Assembly (NCBI RefSeq): GCF_963924675.1
Contig: NC_089220.1
Location: forward strand, 168,440,761 to 168,504,760
Direction: 5' to 3'
Source of the DNA: Phocoena phocoena
Taxonomy: Eukaryota > Chordata > Mammalia > Artiodactyla > Phocoenidae
DNA length: 64,000 bases
A program made the translations under genes and the position numbers. This document shows positions 1-10,689 of this stretch, one piece after another. Position 1 is the stretch's first letter; every line of letters begins with the position of its first letter. Below the pieces are notes generated by a model. The model searched no databases. It saw nothing but the letters and a program-made list of their open reading frames with translations, and was not told where the DNA came from.

Positions 1-369
1 ACCATGAGACAAACTGACTTGTCTGAGATTGTGCAGCGTTTGAATGGTAAGGACGGACTTAGACCCACTCCATGTCCTGTGTCACTGACCCCACAATCCT
101 TGGAGGCAATGCCAGAGATTTTATTGAGCATGTTGGGATTGTCAGAGTTAGGAAGGATGGGACTGAGTTATTTGCCACACCCTGATATAAATCTTCAAGT
201 CTCAAGTGCTGCAAACTCAGCTTTGCATAATCTCATACAAACATTAGTGGAACTCAGGAACCTCATAGAAACAGCTAGAGAGAGGCTCTTGCCAACCCGT
301 CATCCATTCATGGGCTTTCCCAAATTTGAATTACTAACATTCCAAAGTTTCCCTCAAAATGCCTGACTA

Positions 370-475
370 CTAAAATCTTAAGATGTACTTTCTAGACTGT
401 ATGCCCCAGATTGGGGGGTCTGGGTCTTCTACATAGCTAGTGCTTCATAAATGTTGATTGCTTAAATGAATGAAC
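370..475 (+). repeat. L2/MIR-like 3' end fragment (weak)
   Basis: The stretch ends in 'gcttcataaatgttgattgcttaaatgaatgaa', read here as pieces: a 'gtgcttcataaatgttg' block followed by 'aatgaatgaa'. This resembles the L2/MIR 3' terminus ('gtgctcaataaatatttgttgaatgaatg'). The upstream part is too diverged for a firm call. A chance match is possible. Confidence 0.4.
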
Positions 476-2080
476 TTTATTTTTCTGAAATTAGAAACCA
501 TGAAAGCCAATAGAGCACACAGTCAAAGTATGTTAAGCCTAGATGCAGAAGTCAAGAACATTGCCTACTATTATACAAAAAGCCGTTGTCAGACGTGAGC
601 ACGAACTTCTGACTTTCGATTCCCTGGCTGTAAGCGCTAGTCAAGAGAGTTGTGCCACGTCTGTTATTTCGCGAGATAACTCACGTGTAATAAATGGTCA
701 ATATGCACGTAAACATGAATTTAGTAACATGTCAGCTGTAAGCCCCCAGGGTTTTCTTCGGAAAAAGGGAGACCCATATACAAGATCATTCTGGGTCAGA
801 TCTCACTAACACTCTGGCCATTCATGCATGTGTCATTGGTCCCACAACCTGTACATTTTCATTGTCGCTTTCAGGCCATAATGAACAGGCTTCTGTCTCA
901 CAGATAAGTTCCCAGGAGAAAGTGCATATTGTTCACAACGCAATGTTTGTTCCAGTAGGTTTTTAAGATCTTTCTCTCTCTTCCCTTTCCTAGCTTCTTA
1001 AGCATCTCTATGAATACCGTAAGAATGTTCTCTGTATCAGGTCATCATGTAAATCCTGCCAGCATTTCTTGGATAAGAACCAAGATTTAAGTGCTATGAA
1101 AATAGAATATTTCAGTTTATTAATGGATTAGGTACTATAATCTTTCATAGGATACAACTACAGTCTAAAATTGTATTTTAGTCCATGGTTAAAGACACAC
1201 AAAAGAAGTTATAATACCTATAGGTCAATAATTTTTTTGACTTCACAAATTTATCTTTCAAAGTTTTAACCAGATAATATTGAATATATACATATTGGCT
1301 CAATTTGTACTCATTCTTTAATTGAACATTTTAATTATTCCACAAAATTTAGCACTTCCAATAACTTATTGTGTTCTACTTTATTATATTATTTTACCAG
1401 GCTCATATTTGATCAATTCATTTAGAAATGAATTTATGGTCCATTATGTACAAGACCAAATACTTGACACATGGACTCAGAGTTGTTGTTTGATTCTAAA
1501 GGCAAAAAATGTCTCTCATTATTAAATAAAGAAAAAAATTCCTAAGTTTGTTATATTTTGTACTCATACGTATCTCTGTGTATATTGTGTGGTATATATA
1601 TACCTATGAATTTTCTGAAAAGAATTATTCCATACAAACAGCAACAATAACACAACACACGAGGAAAAATGCATTCTTTTCAACTTTCTTGTAGTTTGGG
1701 GTAGGAATTTCACTTTGTTACTCTAAAACCTTGTAGAACATTCACACATCCAGATTTAAAATAAATTGGTTGGATAGGCACACAACAAACCATCAGATAA
1801 ATGAGACTATTTGATTACAGAATTCTTCTCTTTTCAACTTTGTGTCTCTAAGGCTAAAGCATGAGATATATTCTGCGTCATTAAAAATGTATTCCTCAAA
1901 TGAGTGTGACATGGTTGGGTGTGTATCTTAGAAGGACTCCTTATTTCAGAATGTTGAATGGAGATGACTCAGATTGAAAATAGAGGGCAACATGAAAGGA
2001 TTCAGGTGGCCATCGATGCAAGGTATGTCGTTGGCTTAGACAATGGGAGTGGCCATTTGCTTGGAGAGGAGGAGACAAGT
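476..2080. other. Unique intergenic sequence, no gene seen
   Basis: No coding motif or recognised repeat was seen. The sequence is AT-rich apart from 580-790, which keeps about 11 CpG dinucleotides in roughly 200 bases (see findings). The two open frames at 4-366 and 543-809 show no recognisable domain. Confidence 0.5.
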
Positions 2081-2329
2081 TTAAAAATTATTTAGAAGTC
2101 ACACCATATACAAAAATTAACTCAAAATAGATCAAAGACTTGAATGTAAGAGAGAAGACTATAAAAATCCTAGAAAAGAAATATAGTATATCTTTGTGAC
2201 TTTGGGTTAGGCAAAGTTTTCTTAGCTATGCTACCAAGAGCACAGGCAACAAAAGAATAAAATAGATAAATTAAAATTTATCACAATTAAAAACTTTTGT
2301 GCTTCAAAGACTACCATCAAGAAAGTGAA

Positions 2330-2664
2330 GGGCTTCCCTGGTGGCACAGTGGTTAAGAATCTGCCTGCCAATGCAGAGGACATGGGTTAAAGACCTGGTC
2401 CGGGAAGATCCCACATGCCGCGGAACTAAGCCCACGCGCCACAACTACTGAGCCTGCGCTCTAGAGCTGGCGAGCCACAACTACTGAAGCCCGATTGCCT
2501 ACAGCCTGTGCTCCGCAACGAGAGAAGCCACCAAAATGAGAAGCCCGCACACTGCAATGAAGAGTAGTCCCCGCTCGCCGCAACTTGAGAAAGCCTGCAC
2601 ACAGCAACGAAGAACCAATGCAGCCAAAAATAAATAAAATAAATAAATTTTTAAAAAAAGAAAA
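2330..2664 (+). mobile_element. CHR-type tRNA-derived SINE (longer, older form)
   Basis: The head 'gggcttccctggtggcacag' with 'gacctggtccgggaagatcc' is the tRNA-related region of cetartiodactyl CHR SINEs. The body contains the 'ccacaactactgagcc' repeats and the tail is (AAATA)n-like. An 11-base target duplication 'aagaaagtgaa' lies at 2,319-2,329 and 2,665-2,675. The element sits inside the old L1, so it is younger than that L1. The B-box region reads 'gggttaaagacc', degraded from 'ggttcgannc', so it is unlikely to be transcribed. Confidence 0.93.
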
Positions 2665-3373
2665 AAGAAAGTGAAAATTCAACTCAGAATGGGAGACGAT
2701 ATTTGCAAATCATATACATTATAAGAAACTTATAACTAGAATATATAGAGGATTCTTACAAATTAATAATAAACATTCAAATAACTCAGTTTAAAAATGG
2801 TCAAAGTATCTGAATATACATTTCTCTAGGGGAGATGTACAAATGACCAATAAGCCCATGAAAACATGCTCAACATCATTAACCTTCAGAAAAAGGCAAA
2901 TCAAAAGCACAATGAGCTACCACTTTGCACCTTCTAGGATGGCTGTAAGAACAAAGACAGATAATCACCAGTGTTGGTGAGAATGTAGAGAAAATAAGCC
3001 CTCATCCACGACTGGCAGAAGCATATCATGATGAAGCTACTTGGAAAACAGTCTGGCAGTTCCTCAAAAGGTTAAATATAGAAATTTTTTATGACCCAGC
3101 AATTTCACTCCTAGGTATGTACCCAAGAGAAATTAAAACATATGTTCAAAAACTTATATTGATACAAGCATGTTTATTAGGGCATTATTTATAAGAGTCA
3201 AAAAGTGGAAACAGTCCAAATGTCCAGCAACTTAAGAATGGAGAAATATCCACATAACTGGCTATTATTTGGCAGTAAAAAGGATGAAGTATTGATGCAT
3301 GCTACAACATGGATGAACTTGGAAAACATCAGGCTATGCATATTGTGTTATTCCATTTATATAAAATATCCAG

Positions 3374-3632
3374 GACTTCCCTGGTGGTGCAGTGGTTAAG
3401 AATCCGCCTGCTATTGCAAGGGACACAGGTTAGAGTCCTGGTCTGGGAAGATCCCACGTGCTGCGAAGCGACTAAGCTCGTGAGCCACAACTACTGAAGG
3501 CTGCGTGCCTAGAGCCCGTGCTCCACAACAAGAGAAGCCACTGCAGTGAGAAGCCTGTGAACTACAACTAGAGAAAGCCCTCATGCAGCACCGAAGACCC
3601 AACACAACCAAAAAATGAATAAAATTTTAAAA
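3374..3632 (+). mobile_element. CHR-type SINE, second insertion in the same L1
   Basis: It has the same head ('acttccctggtggtgcagtg') and 'ctgggaagatcccacgtgctg' core as the copy at 2,330. The imperfect target duplication is 'ataaaatatccag' at 3,361-3,373 and 'ataaaatgtccag' at 3,633-3,645 (12 of 13 bases). The body is shorter than that of the neighbouring copy and lacks one 'ccacaactactgagcc' block. The host L1 resumes with 'aaaaggaaaatttatag'. Confidence 0.92.
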
Positions 3633-3890
3633 ATAAAATGTCCAGAAAAGGAAAATTTATAGAACCAGCAAGTGGAATAGTGGTTGCCTAGTGCTGGGGA
3701 GTTGGGGAGAGATAGGGATTGACTGCTAATGGGTAAGAGGTTTCTTTTTGGATTGATGAAAACATTGTAAAGTGACTGTGGTGATGGTGGTACAATTTTG
3801 TGAATATACTAACAAAGCTAGAGCTGCACGCTTTAAGTGGATGAATTGTACGGCACGTGAATTACATACAGATAAAGCTATAATGCGAAA

Positions 3891-6800
3891 AAAGATTTAG
3901 AAAGCAAATTAATGAATCTTGATTATTTTTTGCAATGTGAAGTAAGAATAAGGGAGGAGGAGAAAAAAGGCGTTTTGATCAGTCACTGTGGTAGAAGAGA
4001 GTGACAAGGAACACGGGAAAAAGGAGAAGGTTCATTAAGGAAGATGGCTAGCTCATTTTGGGACACAGCAAGTTCGAGAAGGAGATAAATGCGTAGCACT
4101 GAAGCCCAAGCCCAATGTCTGGCCTGGAGATAGTAAATTTGGGAAAAAGGACCACATAGGTGGTAACTGAAGTCATTATTGTAGGTGAGACAAGAGCCCA
4201 GAGTAGAAAAGCCTTTGGAGCTCCAGGCTTTAGGAGGCACGGCTGAGAAGAAGCATCAACTAAAGAGACTGGTGAGTTCTTGAAGTAGTTCATTTCTATT
4301 AGCTAATGTGTGACATCTGTCACGTGAAAAGTAGTATTTTAAGAAATGTGTGTGTCATTAATATGATTGGCTGATCTAAGTACTGGTAATGAAAATGGGG
4401 GCCTTAAAATAAGGAAAAACACCTCTTTTTTTTTTTTCTTTCTCCAAGTGATTGATAGTCCGTGGTAACTGTGTTATTCTGGAATAAAAACAGCTTTAAC
4501 ACTTAAAATCAACAAGATTTCAAAACCTAACTTTCTTAATACCTAAAATTGTCCCTTGACTGAAGTTCTCACCACATATTTAAGTGCTACTAGATTACTT
4601 ATTCCATTACTGTGCTACAAACTCTTTGAAAGAAGGATGCTGGGTCATTTTCGCCCCTTAGTATTCTGTACCTTAAAAGAGATAGTCTATAAATATAATT
4701 TTTATCTGTTATTAAAGCAATGATTTCTCACAAACAGGTTAATTTTCCAAAGGAGGTTGGTTACTGTAAGGTCTTCTATTGCTGGGTAATTCAGATTGTT
4801 TCTCTTACAGCTTATTGTTTGAAGTTACTTCATTAGTGTTTATAGTACGCTGCCTGGAATGCCCTGTTCCTCAAGATGAACCCACCAGGACTATTGACTT
4901 GGCAGCCAGCTGCTTCTTAAAACTAATGTACAAATGAGATAAGAATAATCAACTAAAATATTTACTTGAATACTTTCCAGAATAATTACGGAAAGTCTCA
5001 AACCAGAATAACAAAATTTGAAGAGCAATTGTAGATACATTTTGCTCTCACATACTTGTGAAGACAAAGGACAGAAAATGCTAATATAATGGTCTTCATC
5101 ACTGTCACAGTATTGTTTAGAATATTTTAGAATACATGTCTTGTGCGTAGATACATATTTCTGTTAAGCTGTTTTCCAGAGGAAGTTTTAATTTTGCTTC
5201 TGGAGTTTTAAAAACAGGCTCAGAGCTCCAAATGGTAAGAGAAGAACTGTTAGAATGAGGCATGTCAGTGTGATGGTCCCTGATGGATATTTGCTAGGAG
5301 ACCATCTGTCACGAATATTTTCAGAACTTGGTCCATATTAGGACCAAAGACCAGGAGCTTATTAGTTACAAACTGTCATTGAAATATCCCTTCCCCTTCA
5401 ACCTAAAGTAACCCAATTGAATGTTTGTGTGTCATCATCTTGCAGCTTATGAGACCAAGAGTGTCTCTTATCCCCAAATTCTGATCTGGAATATTACTTG
5501 GAATTTCACATTATCTCCTTTTTTAATATCAAGGAAGGTCTTGCAATGCCTCCCTATGGAGGGGAGTCATGAAGAGTCACTGTAGGATGAAAGTGTCTGG
5601 AACAAGCCTCACTCTCTACTTAGAGAAAGTGAGGACACCCTTTCACTACCTCACAATTTCTCATCTCCAGGGGAAACCATTGCCAAGATCTGGTGAGTAG
5701 GCGTCTCATAGAAAAGTGAAAGGAATACAAATCGTCCTCACGCTTCTCTTCATGGCTTGCAGAGATGCACCCAGGGCCAGGGTCCATTTGGACTATTATG
5801 GGCTCCTTTGACACTAGAGAGAGAAACTGAATCAGAGCAGATTTCAAAGTGAGGAAGTGAACAGCAGTAGCTTTGATCTGACCTTCAGGAGGGAGCGACT
5901 AAAGGAATATCTGTTGTTTTCCTTGTGTTGTGTCACCCTGGTCAGTAAAAGAGCGAGCACCCAGTTCTGGGGCAGGGCCTCAGTGGGGAGGCTGCCTTGG
6001 CCATGGTAGCTGCAGTCTGAGGTCAAGCGAGTGTTGTCCCATTTTAATGATAAGGAGTCGGAAGGAGCTCAACTGTATACCATGAATTTGAGCTTTTATT
6101 CTGTTGGATGTGAGAAGTGAAAGACAGGAAGCCTTCTAGGAACTTTTCTTAAACACGATAACTCTCTTCCCATGAAGCAGCCTTTTTGATCAGTGATTGA
6201 AACATATACCATTTACATTTCCTAGGTTGGAGGTTTGAAGCTTTAAAGGCAGGCATTGACTTCTCCTCTCTAACTATGAAACACCTAGATGGCAACTTCT
6301 TCCAATAGAAGGATGTTTCGTCTACATTGAAAGTCTGTTGTTTAGTGTAGCCCCTTTCATTAATGATCTTCTGAATAATTTGCTGCAGCTTCTATATCAG
6401 CACTTTCTGCCATGCCCTGTACTTTTAAGTTATGGAGATGTGGCTCCTTTCTTTAAACCTTGTGAACCAACCTCTGCTAGCTTCAAACTTTTTTTCTGCA
6501 GCTTCCTCATCTCTCTCGGCCTCCACAGAACTGAACAGAGTTAGGGACTTGGTCTGGATTAGGCTTTGGCTTATGGAAATGTTTTGCTGGTTTGATCTTC
6601 TATCCAGACCACTGAAACTTTCTCCACATCAGCAATAAGGCTGTTTCATTTTCCTATTACTCGTGTGTTCACTGGAATAGCACTTTTGATTTCCTTCGAG
6701 AACTTTTCCTTTGCTTTCACAACTTGGCTAACTGTTTGGCTCAAGAAGCCTAGTTTTTAGCTTTTTTTCTGGCCTATCTTCGCTTTCAACATGCCTTCCT

Positions 6801-7841
6801 CACTAAGCTTAGTCATTTCTAGAATAAGAGACTAACTTTTATTAAAAGTGAGTGGCCACTTTTACAGACCCAGCAGGTTTAAGGGAATGTGGGTGTTCAA
6901 GGTTATGAATTGTGTCTACTCAGATAACTTCAATCTCAAGTCTCAGAATTTCACTGACTCCTTATTTGGACCCTCACACTGGCATATGAAACCTGGCAGG
7001 ACTGGAAACTTTCTCTGAAGCTTTATTACTTTTAAAATTAAATCTTGAGCCTGGTTCTCTGCTCTACTTGCCCTCTAGCTATAGGACAATCATATTAAGA
7101 AGATCCATTGGCTTTCATATTTTGCCTGAATTAGTAATTAACCCCCTTAGGTCTGATATTATCTCTTTTAACAAATCATTGGTGCTTAGCAACAGCTACC
7201 AAATTCCCCAACCCTTACAGTTATCATTTCCTAGGTTGGCTATATCTGGCTATATCGCATCAGCCAGCAGATCTCCTTTCACTCATATTCCCTCTTGGTC
7301 TACATTTTGAAAATTTAAAGCGTTAGACTTCTACAGCCCAGCAATAATTATCCATGCACCACGTACTTCAAGTGACAAGGACCCCATTGCCAGGCAGGCA
7401 GGTGCAAAATCACATTTTAGAGTCTGTTTCCTAAGAGCGCTCCTGGCACCAGGGAACAGAATATGAGACGAACAGGTCAGCTGTTCTGTGGAGCCTGCGG
7501 TGTGCTCCCTGGTCCTCCCTTCAGGACTCAGACGCTCATTCCCTCAGTTGCCGAGATCAGTGCCTGCTGGTGGTTCCAAAGGGAGTCCCTTCCAAGGATG
7601 CTCCCTTTCTGGGAAAGGAAAAAAAGGTATGCCTCACCCAAATTTCTGGGCCCTTGTCAGCAGCAGCCTGCGTTCAATGATGACAGTTCCATGTGGACCC
7701 AGGGACAAAGGCCCAGATCCCTTGCTTCAGTTGAGGTCAACTACAAAAGGCTACCTCTGCTCTGAACTCCCTGGGGGATTGGGTAAATCTTCAGGGGCAG
7801 CTGCATCACAGTTCAGCTCTTTCTGTCACTCTTACTCCCTT
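3891..7841. other. Unique intergenic sequence, no gene seen
   Basis: About 4 kb with no domain-bearing open frame and no confident repeat. There is a short T-run near 4,425-4,437. The segment at 4,610-4,700 vaguely resembles an L2 3' end. The longer open frames at 7,463-7,961 run into the following SINE and show no family motif. Confidence 0.5.
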
Positions 7842-7859
7842 AAAGATACTGCTGCTCAG

Positions 7860-8216
7860 GCCTTCCCTGGTGGTGCAGTGGTTAAGAATCCGCCTGCCAG
7901 TGCAGGGGACACGGGTTTGAGCCCTGGTCCGGGAAGATCCCACATGTTGTGGAGCAACTAAGCCTGTGCGCCACAACTACTGAGCCTGCACTCTAGAGCC
8001 TGAGAGCCACAACTACTGAGCCCGCGTGCCACACCTACTGAAGCCCCGTTTGCCTAGAGCCCATACTCCACAACAAGAGAAGCCACCACAATGAGAAGCC
8101 CACGCACCGCAATGAAAGTAGCCCCCGCTCACCGCGACTAGAGAAAGCCTGCATGCAGCAACCAAGACCCAACACAGCCAAAAATAAATAAAATAACTAA
8201 ATTTATTTTTTTTAAA
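7860..8216 (+). mobile_element. CHR-type SINE, near full length
   Basis: It has the head 'ccttccctggtggtgcagtgg', the tRNA-related B-box region 'gggtttgagccctgg', repeated 'ccacaactactgagcc' blocks and an (AAATA)n tail running into T/A-rich sequence. The target duplication is 'aaagatactgctgctcag' at 7,842-7,859 and 'aaagatattgctgctcag' at 8,217-8,234 (17 of 18 bases). The head and tail are both intact and it lies in otherwise unique DNA. Confidence 0.94.
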
Positions 8217-8234
8217 AAAGATATTGCTGCTCAG

Positions 8235-8929
8235 AACACTTAACCAATATAGCTCCTGTACTCAAATATCTGCATCCCATCAATACAGACCTGACACGTG
8301 TGTTAACTTTGCGGGGAAATACTCTGAAGAAATAGAGCCATAAGGGGATGAGGAAGGCAGGACTGGACAAAAGAGAAGTTGACCTATAGTGCATCCTCAA
8401 AGGTAGCTTCAGGCACGCCTATGGGGAACCTTGAAAGAGCTGGAATGGCCCTAAACTGCTGTAAAGGAGTGAGGCCAGTCACTGGCCATGGTCTGTCCCC
8501 TAGGAGAGGTCACAAACTTGACTGAGGCCGTTCCTACATTTGGGAACACTTTCCAATGAGGGACACAGCTGTGGGCCATCAGAGACACGTACCTCTAGAA
8601 GCTCCTAGAAGCTTGGGGATGAGGCCACTGGCATCAAAGGGGATTTGGGAAGAGTACCACAATCTTCACTATGGTGTGTGAATGTGTGCATTTTACTATT
8701 TCTATATTAGCTAACGAAATATGAAAATGTAAATAAATTATCGAAGATTATAACTCAGTATCAGTTTCTCTGCCCTTAAGATCTGTAAATATTCGCAAGT
8801 GCCCCAACGTAGTACTTGAGAAAAAATCCAGTGATCTCAACAATGTTTCTTGGGGAGGAGAGGAGCGTGTTCCCTTGGTTAGTTACGGCTCTGATCTGAC
8901 TTCTGAGCCATCTCACCATGCCATACGTA
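8235..8929. other. Unique sequence, nothing recognised
   Basis: No open frame with a domain and no confident repeat. There is a small 'ctctagaagctcctagaagc' direct repeat near 8,592-8,614. Confidence 0.5.
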
Positions 8930-9400
8930 AGGGTTAATTTTATGTGTCAACTTGTTTAGTCCACGGCACTCAGATAATTGGTTGAACACCAGTCTAGATG
9001 TTGCCGTGAAGGTATTGTTTTAGACGAGATTAACATATAAACCAGTAGACTCTGAGTAAAGTAAACCATCCTCCACAGTATGGCTAGGCCTCATCTAATT
9101 GGTTGAAGAACTGAAAAGAGAAACATTAATGTCCTCTGAGGAAGAGGGGATTTTGCCTCCAGATGGCCTTCAGGCTCCAGAGGCAACATTTCTCCTGTCC
9201 CAGGTCTGCAGCCTGCTTACCTCCTGCAGACTGTACACTTACCAGCCCCTACAATTTCATGACCCAAAGCCAGTTCCTGAAGACCTCTCCCTCTCCCTCC
9301 CCCTCGCACACATGTGTTGTTTTTCCCGGCATCCTGCCATGATACTGTCAATCACCTTAGCTAATAAGCTGAATACTCAGTAGGATATGATGCTTCTGCT
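8930..9400 (+). repeat. Ancient mammalian LTR-like/MER repeat (family name uncertain)
   Basis: Blocks such as 'gttaattttatgtgtcaact', 'caccagtctagatgttgc', 'agtagactctgagtaaag' and 'cctccagatggccttcaggc' are typical of a widespread old mammalian repeat that I recognise but cannot name with confidence. The open frame at 9,099-9,383 falls inside it and is probably chance. Confidence 0.5.
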
Positions 9401-9530
9401 TAGAAATAGCCCACAACCTGTAATTTGAAATTTAGCAGAAAATGCCCTATAATGACACTACATTTTCAGTTCTATTGAACTGAAATCATTAAAATTTTAT
9501 TTGAATTCTTATGAAGTACATATCTGTGGT

Positions 9531-9550
9531 ATATATATATATATATATAT
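9531..9550. repeat. (AT)10 microsatellite
   Basis: An uninterrupted run of 10 AT units, followed by further degenerate AT-rich sequence. A short (CA)6 run follows at 9,661-9,672. Confidence 0.95.
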
Positions 9551-9819
9551 AACATACATATATATTCATCCCTAACACACCACACCAGACCAAACCATGT
9601 GTCCCTTTTCAATACTACATCAACTGTAATATATAGAACTGAATCTTTTTCCTTGATTTTCACACACACACACTCACACCACAAGCACACACACTCATAC
9701 AAGGCCTTTATATAAGTAGCATACTTTACTGTAAGTTCAAAAAGAAATAATGTATTTTTGGCAACATAAAGTAGATTATTGAAATTTTCTCTAAAATGTT
9801 TCATATATAATGTTTAATT

Positions 9820-10456
9820 CAATAGAGAAAAATGATAATTGAGCACATTTTTTAAAAAAGACAGTACAAACAGATCTACAGAAAATTCAGTCTTTTTAAA
9901 AAATTATCTGTGACTAATAGGTCAAGAAATTAATGACAAGAACAAGTATAAGAACTTCATCATAGAACCGTAAATTATAAAAATGAGTCCAATATAAATT
10001 TTGGAACTAACAAACATAGTAGAAAAATTATCCAATAAGTGATATTAATATCAGATTAGATAACTGAAAAGGGAACTTTTAAGTTTAAATATAGCTCAGA
10101 AAAACTTTCTGAGTCTCTGGCACTGAGCAGCAAATGGATGGAAAAATATGGAGAAAAGCATAAGGAATGTCCAAAACATTGTTAAAGATCCAACATACAT
10201 GTAATTAGAGTCTGAGGAGAAGAGAGAGAAAGGAGCAGCAGTAATATGTGAAGAGAGAATTTTTTTTTAATTCATGGAAGACATTGTCACATACTGAAGA
10301 AGCACAGAGAATTTTAAGCAAGATACATACAGAAAAAGTCATAGCTAGGCAAAGATTGTAAAACTTAAGCAGCAAAGAAAAAGAATTTCATAAAGTAGCA
10401 AGAGGAACAAGATAATTTAACTTCTAAAGGGCAATAATATGTATGGTAGCTGGCAT
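9820..10456 (+). mobile_element. Old L1 LINE, ORF1 region (left part of split element)
   Basis: A-rich sequence with 'aatggatggaaaaatatggag', 'acatactgaagaagcacagaga' and 'aacttctaaagggcaataat' matches the layout of an old L1 ORF1 region in sense orientation. It stops at the tail of the minus-strand L1 and continues at about 14,758 with the next part of ORF1. The left boundary is approximate. Confidence 0.6.
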
Positions 10457-10689
10457 TTTTTTTTTTAAATGAAAATCATAAATTTAAAAAAATTTTCTTT
10501 TACACAGCAGGTTCTTAGTAGTCATCAGTTTTATACACATCAGTGTATACATGTCAATCCCAATCACCCAATTCAGCACACCACCATCCCCACCCCACCA
10601 AGGTTTTCCCACCTTGGTGTCCATACGTTTGTTCTCTACATCTGTGTCTCTATTTCTGCCCTGCAAACCGGTTCATCTGTACCATTTTT

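Larger units (their letters stand above)
2085..3890 (+). mobile_element. Old L1 LINE, 3' end of ORF2 and 3'UTR, 5'-truncated
   Basis: The sequence follows the 3' part of mammalian L1 ORF2 and its 3'UTR in sense orientation. It opens with the block that encodes 'YTKINSK' and 'LNVR' and includes 'gaatgggag..gatatttgcaaatcatat', 'ttgtgcttcaaagac', 'gacccagcaatttcactcctagg' and a typical L1 tail near 3,880. Two CHR SINEs interrupt it at 2,330 and 3,374, and the L1 resumes in register after each. Divergence and frameshifts mark it as an old copy (L1M-type; subfamily not determined). It is inert. Confidence 0.88.

Noticed and set aside
4..366. 120-codon plus-strand open frame at the left edge
   Set aside because: No recognisable domain, no clear splice or promoter context and no similarity I know. 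It could be part of an exon, but nothing supports this.
543..809. 88-codon open frame in the CpG-rich stretch
   Set aside because: No motif or start context. The CpG content is better explained as a possible noncoding element.
7860..7945. tRNA gene
   Set aside because: The tRNA-like head and B box belong to the CHR SINE. No complete cloverleaf tRNA is present.
7463..7961. Overlapping 100- and 157-codon open frames
   Set aside because: The longer one runs through the head of the CHR SINE, which shows it is not a conserved protein. No domain is seen.
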